From positions 171,383 through 235,382 of the forward strand of contig NZ_PYBV01000001.1 of the NCBI RefSeq assembly GCF_003205615.1: 64,000 nt of DNA, in the 5' to 3' direction. Numbering within the stretch: position 1 is the stretch's first letter; each line of letters starts with the position of its first letter. This DNA comes from Micromonospora arborensis (GTDB lineage Bacteria > Actinomycetota > Actinomycetes > Mycobacteriales > Micromonosporaceae). Below the pieces are notes generated by a model, which saw only the letters and a program-made list of their open reading frames with translations, had not been told where the DNA came from and made no database searches. Shown here piece by piece: positions 41,666 to 50,362 of the stretch. Made by a program: the position numbers and the translations under genes.

Positions 41666-42778
41666 TCAGCCGGCCGACACCCGGGCCGATTCGAGCAGGT
41701 CGCGGCGGCCGGCAGCGAAGCGCCGGTAGACCTCCGCATAGCCGTACGCCATCCGTTCGACCGAGAAGTTCTCCGCGACGTGCGCCACGCAGTCCGCCGG
41801 GTCGAGTTGCTCCGCGGCGACCAACGCCGCGGGTAGCTCCTCCGGGCCCGCGCACACCAGCCCGGTCAGCCCGGGCCGGACCAGTTCCGGCACCGCACCC
41901 CGGTTGAGCGCGACCACCGGTGTCCCGGTCGCCATCGCCTCCAGCATCACCATGCCGAACGGCTCATCCCACTGGATCGGCATGATCAGACAACGGGCGT
42001 CGACGAGCATTCGCAGTGTCTCCGCGCGGTCGGCGTTGAGCACGACTGTCACGTTCTCGTCGACCAACGGCGCGACGACCTGCTCGTAGTAACGACGCTC
42101 GGCCGGCTCGTTGCACTTACCGGCCAGCAGCAGGGGCAACCCGGCCTCCCGGCACGCCTGGATGGCGACGTCCGGGCCCTTGTCCGGGCTGAACCGCGCC
42201 AGCCACAGCACCGGCCCCCGGCCGGGTTCGGTCTTGCGCGGAAGGTCGCGGATGTCCAGCGCGTTGTGCACCGTTCCGGCCCAGGGCAGGCCGGGGTTCA
42301 GCAGGCGCTGGGCGTGTGAGATCGCCACCAGGGCGACGTCCGAGTCGATCTCACTGAGCACATCGCCGTACTCCCCCACCGGGTTGCCGTGCACGGTCGC
42401 GACCGTCGGCACCGCCCGGCGGCCGGCGAGCAGCGGCCCGATCGTGGTGTGGTCGTGGATCACGTCGAAGTCGGCCGCCGTGATCAGCCGGTTCACCCGG
42501 GCCAGGTGGGCCAGCTCGGGCAGCGACTCGCCGAGCCGTTCGTACTGGACCTCAGGGACGGTGGAGACGAACCCCTCGGCGGCGGTGCCGTGGTCGTTGC
42601 CGGCACCGAACAGGGTCACCACGTGCCCGTGCCTGGTCAACGCGTCCACCAGGGCGGCGACGACCTGCTCAAGACCCCCGTAACCGGGCGGCGGCACGGA
42701 CAACCAGGGCGGAACCACCATCGCGATGCGCAAAGACCGCTCCGGAGGGCGGCCCGCAGGCGGATGGTTCACGGCCAC
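41666..42778 (-). CDS. GT4-family glycosyltransferase
   Basis: This 370-residue GT-B-fold enzyme has an N-terminal acceptor domain reading VPPPGYGGLEQVVAALVDAL and FDVIHDHTTIGPLL. The C-terminal donor domain carries VLWLARFSPDKGPDVAIQAC, LLLAGKCNEP, PIQWDEPFGMVMLEAMATGT and PVVALNRGAVPELV, with the EPFGxxxxEAMA catalytic signature. It transfers a sugar from a nucleotide donor; the acceptor is not evident. The GTG at 42778 follows GGGGAGG. It lies downstream of the BON gene and is convergent with the kinase. Confidence 0.9.
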   Translation of the reverse strand: MAVNHPPAGRPPERSLRIAMVVPPWLSVPPPGYGGLEQVVAALVDALTRHGHVVTLFGAGNDHGTAAEGFVSTVPEVQYERLGESLPELAHLARVNRLITAADFDVIHDHTTIGPLLAGRRAVPTVATVHGNPVGEYGDVLSEIDSDVALVAISHAQRLLNPGLPWAGTVHNALDIRDLPRKTEPGRGPVLWLARFSPDKGPDVAIQACREAGLPLLLAGKCNEPAERRYYEQVVAPLVDENVTVVLNADRAETLRMLVDARCLIMPIQWDEPFGMVMLEAMATGTPVVALNRGAVPELVRPGLTGLVCAGPEELPAALVAAEQLDPADCVAHVAENFSVERMAYGYAEVYRRFAAGRRDLLESARVSAG

Positions 42779-42882
42779 GAGTCCTCCCCCGTTGATTCCC
42801 CGGTGCGGCGTCACCGCCGGCACGGGCGTGGTCGGCGGCGGGTTCCCTGTGGCGTCCCGGGTAAACCGGACAAGGCGGACGC

Positions 42883-43554
42883 TCACCCGCCGACGAGGAG
42901 TTGGTCGTGCACCAGCCGCACCCCGGGCGCGCACCAGGCAACCCGCTCGACCTGATCGCGTTCCCACCAGGAACGGACCACCCCGGCGAGGACCAGCGTG
43001 TCGCCGTCCACCTCGACGGTCACCCGGTCGGCGCCCATCGTGCGTACCAGCGCCCGCTGGACGTCCCGACGCAGCCGTTCGGCGGCCGGCGGGGCCGACG
43101 GTCGTACCTCGATCAGGTTGGTGATCCCCCGGATGCCGTCGAGCCGGCGCAACTCCCCCTCGGCGGCGCGGCGCTGCCATCCGAACTCGACCTCACCGCG
43201 CAGCATCAACCAGCCGTTGGAAACGGTCACGTCCAGCCGTTCGGCGGGCACGAAGCTGTCCCACTCCAGCGCGCGGGACGCGGCGAGGGCGATCTCGGCG
43301 TCGGTACGCCCCGGTGTGCCGGGCAGCCGCACCTCGATCTCGTCGGCCACCGCCCGTACGCCCCGCACCCGCTGTGCACACCGGGTCGCGGCCCAACTGC
43401 GAGCGGCACCGTCCACGAATCCGGTCAGGGTGACCACACCCTCGTCGACGCTCACGCCGATCTCGTTCGGCTGCAGCCGTGCGTCCCAGGCCAGCTCCGC
43501 CAGGACGTCGCGTTGGATCCGCTGGTCGTCGCGGACGTCCACCACCTCTGTCAT
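42883..43554 (-). CDS. Triple BON-domain protein
   Basis: The 223-residue protein has three BON domains, each about 65-70 residues: RDVLAELAWDARLQPNEIGV to RLPG, then ALAASRALEWDSFVPAERLD through LIEVRPS, then LRRDVQRALVRTMGADRVTVEV to the end. BON domains of OsmY type bind membranes or lipids and are stress-linked. There is no signal peptide. The ATG at 43554 is preceded by GGGTGGG. It sits between a terminator and the GT4 gene. Confidence 0.88.
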   Translation of the reverse strand: MTEVVDVRDDQRIQRDVLAELAWDARLQPNEIGVSVDEGVVTLTGFVDGAARSWAATRCAQRVRGVRAVADEIEVRLPGTPGRTDAEIALAASRALEWDSFVPAERLDVTVSNGWLMLRGEVEFGWQRRAAEGELRRLDGIRGITNLIEVRPSAPPAAERLRRDVQRALVRTMGADRVTVEVDGDTLVLAGVVRSWWERDQVERVAWCAPGVRLVHDQLLVGG

Positions 43555-43615
43555 GGCACCCACCCCCCGGTTCGGTTGCCCAGACTCGCCCACCGAACCT
43601 GCCGGTCACACGGGT

Positions 43616-43650
43616 GACGGCGGTTCACCCGATCCGGGTGAACCGCCGTC
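43616..43650. terminator. Terminator of the RR-HK-HtrA operon
   Basis: A perfect 15-bp stem (GACGGCGGTTCACCC at 43616-43630 with 43636-43650) and 5-base loop lie 88 bases beyond the HtrA stop, before the BON start. Confidence 0.85.
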
Positions 43651-43737
43651 CGGGCGGAAAGAAGCGGCGGGTGACGGAGCCGACCCCCTCGGCCCCGCCA
43701 CCCGCCGCCGGAGGGAGGAGGCAGGTTCAGATAGTGG

Positions 43738-45420
43738 TCAGGACGTCTCGGCGAGCGTCACGGTTGCCGACTTCTCGACACCGTTCCGCTTGAACTGCAC
43801 CTCGACCCGGTCGCCGACCTTGCCGGCCTGCACCGCGCCGACCAGGTCGTCCGAGTCGTTGACCAGCTTGTCGCCGAACCGGGTGACGACGTCGCCACGC
43901 TGGAGTCCGGCCTTCTCGGCCGGGCTGCCCTGGGTGACCGACGCGACGAGCGCGCCGCCGCCCTCGGCCTGGTTGACGCCCACCCCGAGCGACGGGTGAC
44001 TGACCTTCTCGCCGCGCTGAAGCTTGCCCGCGACGTCCTTGGCCTTGTTGCTGGGGATGGCGAACCCGACGCCGATGTTGCCGGTGCTCTGCCCGGAGGT
44101 CGCGATGGCGGTGTTGACGCCGATCACCTCACCCCGGGTGTTGACCAGCGCGCCGCCGGAGTTGCCCGGGTTGATCGGCGCGTCGGTCTGGAGCAGACCG
44201 GAGATCGAGCTGACGGGCGCGCTCTGCTGGGTCGGGTCCTGCTGCTGGCCCTCGCCGGCCCGGATGGTGCGGTCCCGGGCGCTGAGGATGCCCGAGGTCA
44301 CCGAACCCTGCAGGCCGAGCGGGCTACCCAGGGCGAGCACCTGGTCGCCGACCTGCATGGCGTCGCTGTCGCCGAACTTGGCCGGCTTGAGGTCGGTGAC
44401 CCCGTTGGCCTTGACCACGGCCAGGTCGGTCTTCGGGTCGGTGCCGATGATCTTCGCCTGCGCGGTCTTGCCGTCGGCGAAGACCACCTGGACGGTGTCG
44501 CCGCTGGCGGAGGCGACCACGTGGTTGTTGGTGAGCACGTAGCCGTCGGCGGTGAGCACCACCCCGGAGCCCTCGCCGCTGTCGGTGGCGATGGAGACGA
44601 CGCTGTCCTGCACGGACGCGGCGATCTTCGGCAGGTCGGCGCTGTTGAGCACCGGTGCCGCGGTGTAGGTGCGGGTGACGCCGCCGCCGTCGCCGTCCAG
44701 GGCGAGGGCGAGCGCCCCACCGGCCACGCCGGAGCCGAGCATCAGGGCGAACACCGCGACGCCGGCGCCGGCGAACTTGGCGATCCGGCTCGGCCGGGGG
44801 CCGTTGCCGGGCGGCGCGACCTGCGGGCCCCACGGCGGGACCGGCTGACCCGGGTGCTGAGCGTGCTGACCCGGGTGCTGGGCGTGCTGACCGGGGTGCT
44901 GGGCGTGCTGCTGGTGCGGCGGGTACGCCGCGCCCGGCTGGCCCCCGCCGGCCCAGCCGGACTGCTGGCCCGCGTACCAGGGTGCGCCGGGGTACTGGCC
45001 GGCCGTCGGCTGCGGGTAGCCGGGCTGGCCAGGTGCCGGGTGCCCGGAGACCGGGTACGGCGGCGCGGACGCAGTGGCGGCCGGCGGCTCGTATCCGGTC
45101 GGCTGCGCGGCGGTTGGCGGCTCGTACCCGGTCGGCTGCGCGGCGGTCGGCGGCTCGTACCCCGTCGGCTGGGCCGGGTGTGCGACCGTTGCGTCGGCCG
45201 CGGCGGGCGTGACAGCGGTGGTCTCCGTGTCCCCTGCGGTCGAAGCGACCGGGGAGTCCCCGGCGGTCGAAGCGACCGGAGAGTCCCCGGCGGCCGGGAC
45301 GGGAGTGGTCGGGGAGTCGGACTGCGCGCGCTCGTCGCGCGGCAGCTCGGCGGTGGACTGCGACGGCTCGGCGTCGATGGGGGCCGGCCGGCGCTGCGGG
45401 TCGGACTCGAACTCGGTCAT
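43738..45420 (-). CDS. HtrA/DegP-like membrane-anchored serine protease with PDZ domain (PepD-like)
   Basis: The 560-residue protein has a cytoplasmic N-terminal ~195 residues that are Pro/Gln/Gly-rich with perfect repeats (QPTGYEPPTAA three times, HAQHPGQ three times). One membrane helix (FAGAGVAVFALMLGSGVAGGALALAL) follows, then a trypsin-like protease with His in TNNHVVAS (about 300), Asp in DPKTDLAVVK (about 332) and Ser in NPGNSGGALVN (about 418). A PDZ domain ends it (GSPAEKAGLQRGDVVTRFGD). It degrades or chaperones misfolded envelope proteins by family. The ATG at 45420 follows GGGAGAAGG. It lies downstream of an HK/RR pair as in mprAB-pepD. Confidence 0.93.
   Translation of the reverse strand: MTEFESDPQRRPAPIDAEPSQSTAELPRDERAQSDSPTTPVPAAGDSPVASTAGDSPVASTAGDTETTAVTPAAADATVAHPAQPTGYEPPTAAQPTGYEPPTAAQPTGYEPPAATASAPPYPVSGHPAPGQPGYPQPTAGQYPGAPWYAGQQSGWAGGGQPGAAYPPHQQHAQHPGQHAQHPGQHAQHPGQPVPPWGPQVAPPGNGPRPSRIAKFAGAGVAVFALMLGSGVAGGALALALDGDGGGVTRTYTAAPVLNSADLPKIAASVQDSVVSIATDSGEGSGVVLTADGYVLTNNHVVASASGDTVQVVFADGKTAQAKIIGTDPKTDLAVVKANGVTDLKPAKFGDSDAMQVGDQVLALGSPLGLQGSVTSGILSARDRTIRAGEGQQQDPTQQSAPVSSISGLLQTDAPINPGNSGGALVNTRGEVIGVNTAIATSGQSTGNIGVGFAIPSNKAKDVAGKLQRGEKVSHPSLGVGVNQAEGGGALVASVTQGSPAEKAGLQRGDVVTRFGDKLVNDSDDLVGAVQAGKVGDRVEVQFKRNGVEKSATVTLAETS
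44845..44907. repeat. 21-bp in-frame tandem repeat in the HtrA gene
   Basis: Three copies at 44845, 44866 and 44887 encode a repeated HAQHPGQ unit in the cytoplasmic linker before the membrane helix. Confidence 0.9.
45083..45181. repeat. 33-bp in-frame tandem repeat in the HtrA gene
   Basis: Three copies at 45083, 45116 and 45149 encode the 11-residue unit QPTGYEPPTAA. A further 27-bp duplication (SPVASTAGD) lies near 45236-45289. Such in-frame arrays can change in number. Confidence 0.9.
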
Positions 45421-45482
45421 GCCACTACCTTCTCCCTGGGCACTGCAATCAACCTGGAACGGGCCTGGAAGTTGGCTGAAAG

Positions 45483-47039
45483 TCACTCGCCCGCTCCCTC
45501 GACCTCTGACAGCAGCGGCAGCCGGACCCGGAAGGTGGCTCCGCCGCCGGGCGTCTCGGCCACCTCGACCGAGCCGTGGTGCGCGGCGACCAGCGCCGCC
45601 ACGATGGCCAGGCCGAGGCCGGTGCCGGTGTTGCCGTCGGCCCGCCGCGTACGCGCCGCGTCGGCCCGGTAGAACCGCTCGAAGACCCGTTCCGCCTGCT
45701 CCGCCGAGAGGCCGGGGCCGGTGTCGGCCACCTCCACGACGGCGAGGGCCCCCGGTTCGGCGCGCAACCGCACGCGGATCTCGGCGTCCGGCGGGGTGTG
45801 GGTCAGCGCGTTGGTGACCAGGTTGCCGATCACCTGCCGCAGCCGGGCGTCGTCAGCGGAGACGACGAGCGGACCCGATCCGGGCTCGATCTCCAACTCG
45901 ATCCGACGATCCGGGGCCATCACCCGGGCGGCCTGCACCGCGTCGGAGGCGAGCACCGGCAACTCCACCGGCGTCAGCGAGAGCGGCCGTTCCCGGTCCA
46001 GCCGGGCGAGCAGCAGCAGGTCCTCCACCAGCAGCCCCATCCGGGACGCCTCGTCCTCGATGCGGCGCAGCAGACCGGCGGTCTGCTCCGGCTCCCGGGC
46101 CGCGCCCTGCCGATACAGCTCGGCGAAACCGCGGATGGTGGTCAGCGGGGTCCGCAGCTCGTGCGAGGCGTCCGCGACGAACTGCCGCATCCGCTCTTCC
46201 GAGCGGATGGCCCGCGCCTCGGACGCCTGAGCGGCGACGGCCGCATCCCGCGCGGCGCTCTCCGCCCAGCGCGCCGCGGTCTCCGAGGCGGCTCTCGCGG
46301 TGAACGCCGCCTCGATCTGGGTGAGCATCGCGTTCAGCGCACGGGAGAGCCGGCCGAGTTCCGAGGTCGGATGCTCCTGCCCCTGCTCCGGGTCGGGCAC
46401 CCGCTGGGTCAGGTCACCACCGGCGATGGCGGCGGCGGTGCGTTCGATCTCCACCAGCGGTTTGAGGCTGGTCCGGACGATCGCCGCGCCGACCGAGGCC
46501 AACATGATCAGCACCGCGCCGCCGACCAGGAGATCTATCCAGACGAGCTGCTTCACCGCCCGGTCCACGTCGGTCAGCGGCTGACCCACGGCCAGCACCG
46601 AGCCGTCCGGCTGGGCCGCGTAGTAGAGCCGCCACCGGGTGCGGCCGTCTTGCGAGATGACCGTCCGCGGCTCCCCCTCCAGATCCTCGAAGCCGTCCCG
46701 GCTCGTCGCAAAGGTGGGCAGCTCCCCGGGATCGAGACTGAATTTGTCGTAGACCGGCTTGTAGACCTGCTGCTCGTCGGCCAGGCGCAGGACGTAGTCA
46801 CTGGGCAGCATCGCGCCGACCTCACCGCTGCGCAGCTGCGGGAGCAGCTGGCCGAGCCCCCGGGCGGTCGAACTGATCTGCCCGTCGACCTGGCCCTCCA
46901 GGTAGTTGCGGAGGAGGTACGCGGTCAATGAGCTGATCACCAGCAGCGCGGCGGCGACCAGCGCCAGCACCGAGGTGACCAGCTTGACCCGCAGCGGTAC
47001 GCCCCGCACCCGCCCCTTCGCCTGCTGGACCGCGTTCAC
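45483..47039 (-). CDS. Sensor histidine kinase (MprB-like)
   Basis: This 518-residue membrane kinase has a first helix at VKLVTSVLALVAAALLVISSLTAYL, then an extracytoplasmic sensor of about 130 residues. The second helix is LVGGAVLIMLASVGAAIV, followed by a HAMP domain (RTSLKPLVEIERTAAAIAGGDL). The dimerisation domain holds the phospho-His in ASHELRTPLTTIRGF near residue 292. The ATPase domain has N-box NLVTNALTHTP, G1 DTGPGLS and G2 GTGLGLAIV. The GTG start overlaps the response-regulator stop by 4 bases. It senses an envelope signal, probably stress, given the HtrA gene downstream. Confidence 0.93.
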   Translation of the reverse strand: MNAVQQAKGRVRGVPLRVKLVTSVLALVAAALLVISSLTAYLLRNYLEGQVDGQISSTARGLGQLLPQLRSGEVGAMLPSDYVLRLADEQQVYKPVYDKFSLDPGELPTFATSRDGFEDLEGEPRTVISQDGRTRWRLYYAAQPDGSVLAVGQPLTDVDRAVKQLVWIDLLVGGAVLIMLASVGAAIVRTSLKPLVEIERTAAAIAGGDLTQRVPDPEQGQEHPTSELGRLSRALNAMLTQIEAAFTARAASETAARWAESAARDAAVAAQASEARAIRSEERMRQFVADASHELRTPLTTIRGFAELYRQGAAREPEQTAGLLRRIEDEASRMGLLVEDLLLLARLDRERPLSLTPVELPVLASDAVQAARVMAPDRRIELEIEPGSGPLVVSADDARLRQVIGNLVTNALTHTPPDAEIRVRLRAEPGALAVVEVADTGPGLSAEQAERVFERFYRADAARTRRADGNTGTGLGLAIVAALVAAHHGSVEVAETPGGGATFRVRLPLLSEVEGAGE

Positions 47040-47737
47040 GCCGCCGGCTTGCGCAGCACGTACCCGACGCCACGGAGGGTGTGGATCAGCCGGGGTTGGG
47101 TGGTGTCGACCTTGCGCCGCAGGTAGGAGATGTAGGACTCGACGATGTTGTCGTCACCGCGGAAGTCGTAGTTCCAGACGTGGTCGAGGATCTGCGCCTT
47201 GGACAGCACCCGGTTGGCGTTGAGCATCAGGTAGCGCAGCAGCTTGAACTCGGTCGGCGAGAGCTGCACACGCTGGCCGGCCCGGTGCACCTCGTGGGTC
47301 TCCTCGTCCAACTCCAGGTCGGCGAAGGTGAGCCGGGACGGAGCCTGCTCGCCGGTCGTGGTGCGACGCAGCACGGCGCGAATCCGGGCGGTCAGCTCTT
47401 CCAGGCTGAACGGCTTGGTGACGTAGTCGTCGCCGCCCAGGGTCAGCCCACGGATCTTGTCGTCGGTGGCGTCCCGGGCGGTCAGGAAGACCACCGGGGT
47501 ACGGGTGCCACCCTCGCGCAGCATCCGGATGACCTCGAAGCCGTCCAGGTCCGGCAGCATCACGTCGAGCACCACCAGGTCGGGCCGGTGGTCCTTGGCG
47601 GCGTGTAGCGCGGCGCTCCCACTGGTCGCGGTGGCCACGTCGAAGCCCGCGAACCGCAGGCTCGCGGAGAGCAGTTCGAGGATGTTGGGGTCGTCCTCGA
47701 CGACGAGCAGTCGCGCCTCGGTCTGGGTAGCGGGCAT
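47036..47737 (-). CDS. OmpR-family response regulator (MprA-like)
   Basis: This 233-residue protein has a receiver domain at 9-122 (acidic pocket LLVVEDDPN, phospho-Asp in LVVLDVMLPDLDGFE near residue 56, Thr in VVFLTARD, Lys in DDYVTKPFSLEEL). A winged helix follows at about 137-233 (VQLSPTEFKLLRYLMLNANR, HVWNYDFRGDDNIVESYISY, HTLRGVGYVL). The ATG at 47737 has no strong ribosome site, so translation may start from a leaderless or weakly bound message. It is the first gene of the RR, HK, HtrA operon and probably activates it. Confidence 0.93.
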   Translation of the reverse strand: MPATQTEARLLVVEDDPNILELLSASLRFAGFDVATATSGSAALHAAKDHRPDLVVLDVMLPDLDGFEVIRMLREGGTRTPVVFLTARDATDDKIRGLTLGGDDYVTKPFSLEELTARIRAVLRRTTTGEQAPSRLTFADLELDEETHEVHRAGQRVQLSPTEFKLLRYLMLNANRVLSKAQILDHVWNYDFRGDDNIVESYISYLRRKVDTTQPRLIHTLRGVGYVLRKPAA

Positions 47738-47835
47738 GGGCCCATCATGGGCGACGTCACTGCGGCGGCGCTGGACGGTTGCTGCAAAAAAGCTGTGAGT
47801 CACCGGCCGCGCCGCCGGTCGGCGAGGGGCGTCGG

Positions 47836-48456
47836 TCAGCGCAGCAGGCGGCGCAGCCCGTCCAGCGCGCCGTCGAGCAGCCGGATCGCGGTACGCAACT
47901 GGGTGTCGCTGAACTGTCGGGCGCGCACCAGCCGACTCACCTCGGTGGTGAACGCGGCCAGCCGCTTGTCGAACTCGTCGAGCAGTGCGGCGTGCGGCCC
48001 GTCGGCCGGCGCCGGTCCGGGCGGCGGTGCCGGAGTCTCCCACCGGGTCCGCCGGGTCCGCCGGGTCTGCCGGGTGGCCTCGCTCAGTTCCCGTTTGAGG
48101 TCGCGAACCGAGCCGCGTACCTCGCTGCGGATCTCGCCGGCCAGGGTGGAGAGGTCCGCCACCGAGGCCGCGATGTCCGCCTCCAGCGCGGTCAGCTCGC
48201 CGGCTCGCTGGCGCAGCTCGTCGCGGCCGGCGTCGGTGATGTCGTAGGTCTTACGGCCGCCGGCAGCGGTGTGGCTGACCAGACCCTCGGCCTCCAACCG
48301 TTGCAGGCGGGGGTAGATGGTCCCGGCGCTGGGCGCGTACAGCCCGAGGAACCGGTCCTCCAGCAGGCGGATCAGCTCGTAGCCGTGCTTCGGGCCGTCG
48401 TCGAGCAGTTTGAGCAGGTAGAGCCGGAGCCGTCCGTGGCTGAACACGGCGGTCAC
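47836..48456 (-). CDS. PadR family transcriptional regulator
   Basis: The 206-residue protein has an N-terminal PadR winged helix: LRLYLLKLLDDGPKHGYELI, then YAPSAGTIYPRLQRLEAEGL and the wing GRKTYDITDAGRDEL. A long helical, partly coiled-coil C-terminus follows, interrupted by an Arg/Thr- and Pro-rich linker (TRRTRRTRWETPAPPPG). The GTG start overlaps the stop of the DUF4097 gene. It likely represses the DUF4097-padR operon through the palindrome at 49333-49346. Confidence 0.92.
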   Translation of the reverse strand: MTAVFSHGRLRLYLLKLLDDGPKHGYELIRLLEDRFLGLYAPSAGTIYPRLQRLEAEGLVSHTAAGGRKTYDITDAGRDELRQRAGELTALEADIAASVADLSTLAGEIRSEVRGSVRDLKRELSEATRQTRRTRRTRWETPAPPPGPAPADGPHAALLDEFDKRLAAFTTEVSRLVRARQFSDTQLRTAIRLLDGALDGLRRLLR

Positions 48457-49277
48457 GGCAGCTCCTCCCCCTCGTCGTCGACCGCTCGGGCGAGCAGGGC
48501 GATGCTCCCCGAGGTCGCGGAAGCCCAGAGCTTACCGTCGCCGGCGCCGAGCACTCCCACACTGCTGGGCAGGGGGAACGTCGAGGTGCGGACCTGCGGG
48601 AAGCCACTGGTGATCCGGCCCGAGGTGGTGTGCAGTTGGACAGCGAGGTCGCTGTCCTGGCGGACCCGGACGGTGATGCTGCCCGAGATGGTGGTCAGCC
48701 GGATCTCGCTGCGCCGAGGATTGTCGAGGTCACAGGTGATCGCGCCCGAGACGGTCTGCGCGCGCACCCGCTCGGCGGCGCTGTCGGCGAGGATCACCTC
48801 CCCGGAGACCGTCTCCAGAGTGAGATCGCCGCGCACGCCCAGCGCCTCCACCGGCCCTGAGGTGATCTTCGCGAAGGTGTCGCCGCGCAGCCCCATCAGG
48901 GTGATCTGACCGGAGGTGACGTGGACCGTCGTCTGCCGGCGCAGGCCGGAGGCGACCAGCGAACCCGCGACCAGGCCCAGATCGGCGAGGACATCGGCGG
49001 GCACGGCGACGGAGACGTCCACCCGCGGATAGCGGTGGATCATCCGGAACCAGCGCAGGACGTCCGACCAGCCCCCGCCGCGCTCCTGGCGGATGCTGAG
49101 CCGGCCGTCGGCGTGCTCGATCAGGACCGGCCGGCGACCGACCTGGGTGACGTCGATCCGGGTCGGACCGTCGGTCGCGACCACGTTGAGCCGTCCGCTC
49201 ACCAGGCGGACGTCCAGCCGGGTGACCGGGCCGTCCATGGTGAGCCGCTGCGGGCTCTCGACCGTCCATCCGGCCAT
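48453..49277 (-). CDS. DUF4097 beta-repeat (adhesin-like) protein
   Basis: The 274-residue protein is built of repeating short beta strands, each with a turn such as VHVTSGQITLMGLRGDTFAK, ITSGPVEALGVRGDLTLE and VSGAITCDLDNPRRSEIRL. This is the DUF4097/DUF4098 right-handed beta-helix pattern. There is no signal peptide or membrane helix, so it is probably cytoplasmic. The function is unknown; actinobacterial members are usually paired with a PadR regulator, as here. The ATG at 49277 follows AGGAGG. Confidence 0.88.
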   Translation of the reverse strand: MAGWTVESPQRLTMDGPVTRLDVRLVSGRLNVVATDGPTRIDVTQVGRRPVLIEHADGRLSIRQERGGGWSDVLRWFRMIHRYPRVDVSVAVPADVLADLGLVAGSLVASGLRRQTTVHVTSGQITLMGLRGDTFAKITSGPVEALGVRGDLTLETVSGEVILADSAAERVRAQTVSGAITCDLDNPRRSEIRLTTISGSITVRVRQDSDLAVQLHTTSGRITSGFPQVRTSTFPLPSSVGVLGAGDGKLWASATSGSIALLARAVDDEGEELP

Positions 49278-49325
49278 GGCTGTCCTCCTCTCGACGACGC
49301 GCCGAGGCGCGCGCCTGACAAGAAG

Positions 49326-49355
49326 ACAGTAACGCGATACATCGCGACACTACAA
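49326..49355 (-). promoter_or_regulatory. DUF4097-padR promoter with palindromic operator in the spacer
   Basis: On the minus strand TTGTAG (49355-49350) and TACTGT (49331-49326) are 18 bases apart. The spacer contains CGCGAT-AC-ATCGCG (49333-49346), a perfect palindrome with 6-bp arms. A repressor sitting here would block polymerase. The PadR protein encoded by the operon is the natural candidate. Confidence 0.65.
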
Positions 49356-49393
49356 GAGTGGCCGGCCACCCCTCCCCTGATCGTCGGGACCGG

Positions 49394-50362
49394 TCAGGCC
49401 GCGAGGTCCAGTCCGCTACCGATGGTGGTCGACGTCGGCACGGGAGCGGCGGCCACCCGGACGCTCAGCTCGGGGCAGCCAGGGTTGGTCGCCGAGGGCA
49501 CCGGACGCTGCCGGGCCCGCGCCACGGCACCCGCCATTGGCAGCAGGTGTACGGCCGACTCGGCCGCCCGGGCCAGCATCCGCCGGTCGGCATCACGGGC
49601 CGGGTGCAGCGCGGCGGCGATCGTCACCGACACCACCAGGTCCCGCGCCGTGATGACCCGGACCGCCGACCGCAGCAGGGTGTCCGCACCGAGGAAGGCG
49701 GCAGCCGTGGTGGTCGTACCCGTGGCGGCGCTGCGGTAGGCGAGCCGCAGCGGCACCACCGGGGTGCCCACGTCGATGGCCGCCTGGAACATCGCGGGCC
49801 GGAAACCGCCGCCGGGGCGACAGTCGGCGGCACCAGCACACCAGGTCGTACCCTCCGGAAAGACCGCCACCGACCGGCCGGCGCGCAGCGTGTCCGCGAC
49901 CCGGCCAACCGTGGTCGGCAGTGCCTGCGGCCGGGAGCGGTCCACGAAGACCGTGCCCGCCGCCGCGGCCAGAAGGCCGACCACCGGCCAGGAGCGGATC
50001 TCCCGCTTCGCGACCATCCGGGTGGGCGCGACCGCCAGCACCGCGAGGATGTCCAGCCACGAGACGTGGTTGGCGACCAGCAGCGCCCGCCGCCGGGGCA
50101 GCCGACCCCGGATCACCAGCCGTACGCCGAAGGCGCGGGCGGTGGCCCGGGCCCAGCCGCGCACCAGCGCCTGGCGTTCCCGCGTCGGGAGCACGGGCAG
50201 CAGCACCACCACGCCGACCCCGGCCAGCAGCATTCCCGTCACCGCGACCAACCGGAGCACCCGGCGGGCCACCGGCACCGCGGGCACCTCGCCGGCCGCC
50301 GGCAGGCAGTCGTCGTCGCAGCCCGACGAGGGCCGCCACAGATCGTGCGGCACGGCGGTCAC
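49394..50362 (-). CDS. Lysophospholipid acyltransferase family protein (OlsA/PlsC-like)
   Basis: The 322-residue protein has an N-terminal membrane helix (RLVAVTGMLLAGVGVVVLLPVL) followed by a PlsC domain. NHVSWLDIL holds the catalytic Hx4D, KREIRSWPVVGLLAAAAGTVFVDR is the second block, and FPEGTTW is the acceptor motif near residue 170. The GTG at 50362 overlaps the stop of the GNAT-fold acyltransferase gene (GTGA). An N-acyltransferase followed by a PlsC-type O-acyltransferase is the order used in ornithine-lipid synthesis (OlsB then OlsA), which is a reasonable but unproven role. Confidence 0.88.
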   Translation of the reverse strand: MTAVPHDLWRPSSGCDDDCLPAAGEVPAVPVARRVLRLVAVTGMLLAGVGVVVLLPVLPTRERQALVRGWARATARAFGVRLVIRGRLPRRRALLVANHVSWLDILAVLAVAPTRMVAKREIRSWPVVGLLAAAAGTVFVDRSRPQALPTTVGRVADTLRAGRSVAVFPEGTTWCAGAADCRPGGGFRPAMFQAAIDVGTPVVPLRLAYRSAATGTTTTAAAFLGADTLLRSAVRVITARDLVVSVTIAAALHPARDADRRMLARAAESAVHLLPMAGAVARARQRPVPSATNPGCPELSVRVAAAPVPTSTTIGSGLDLAA

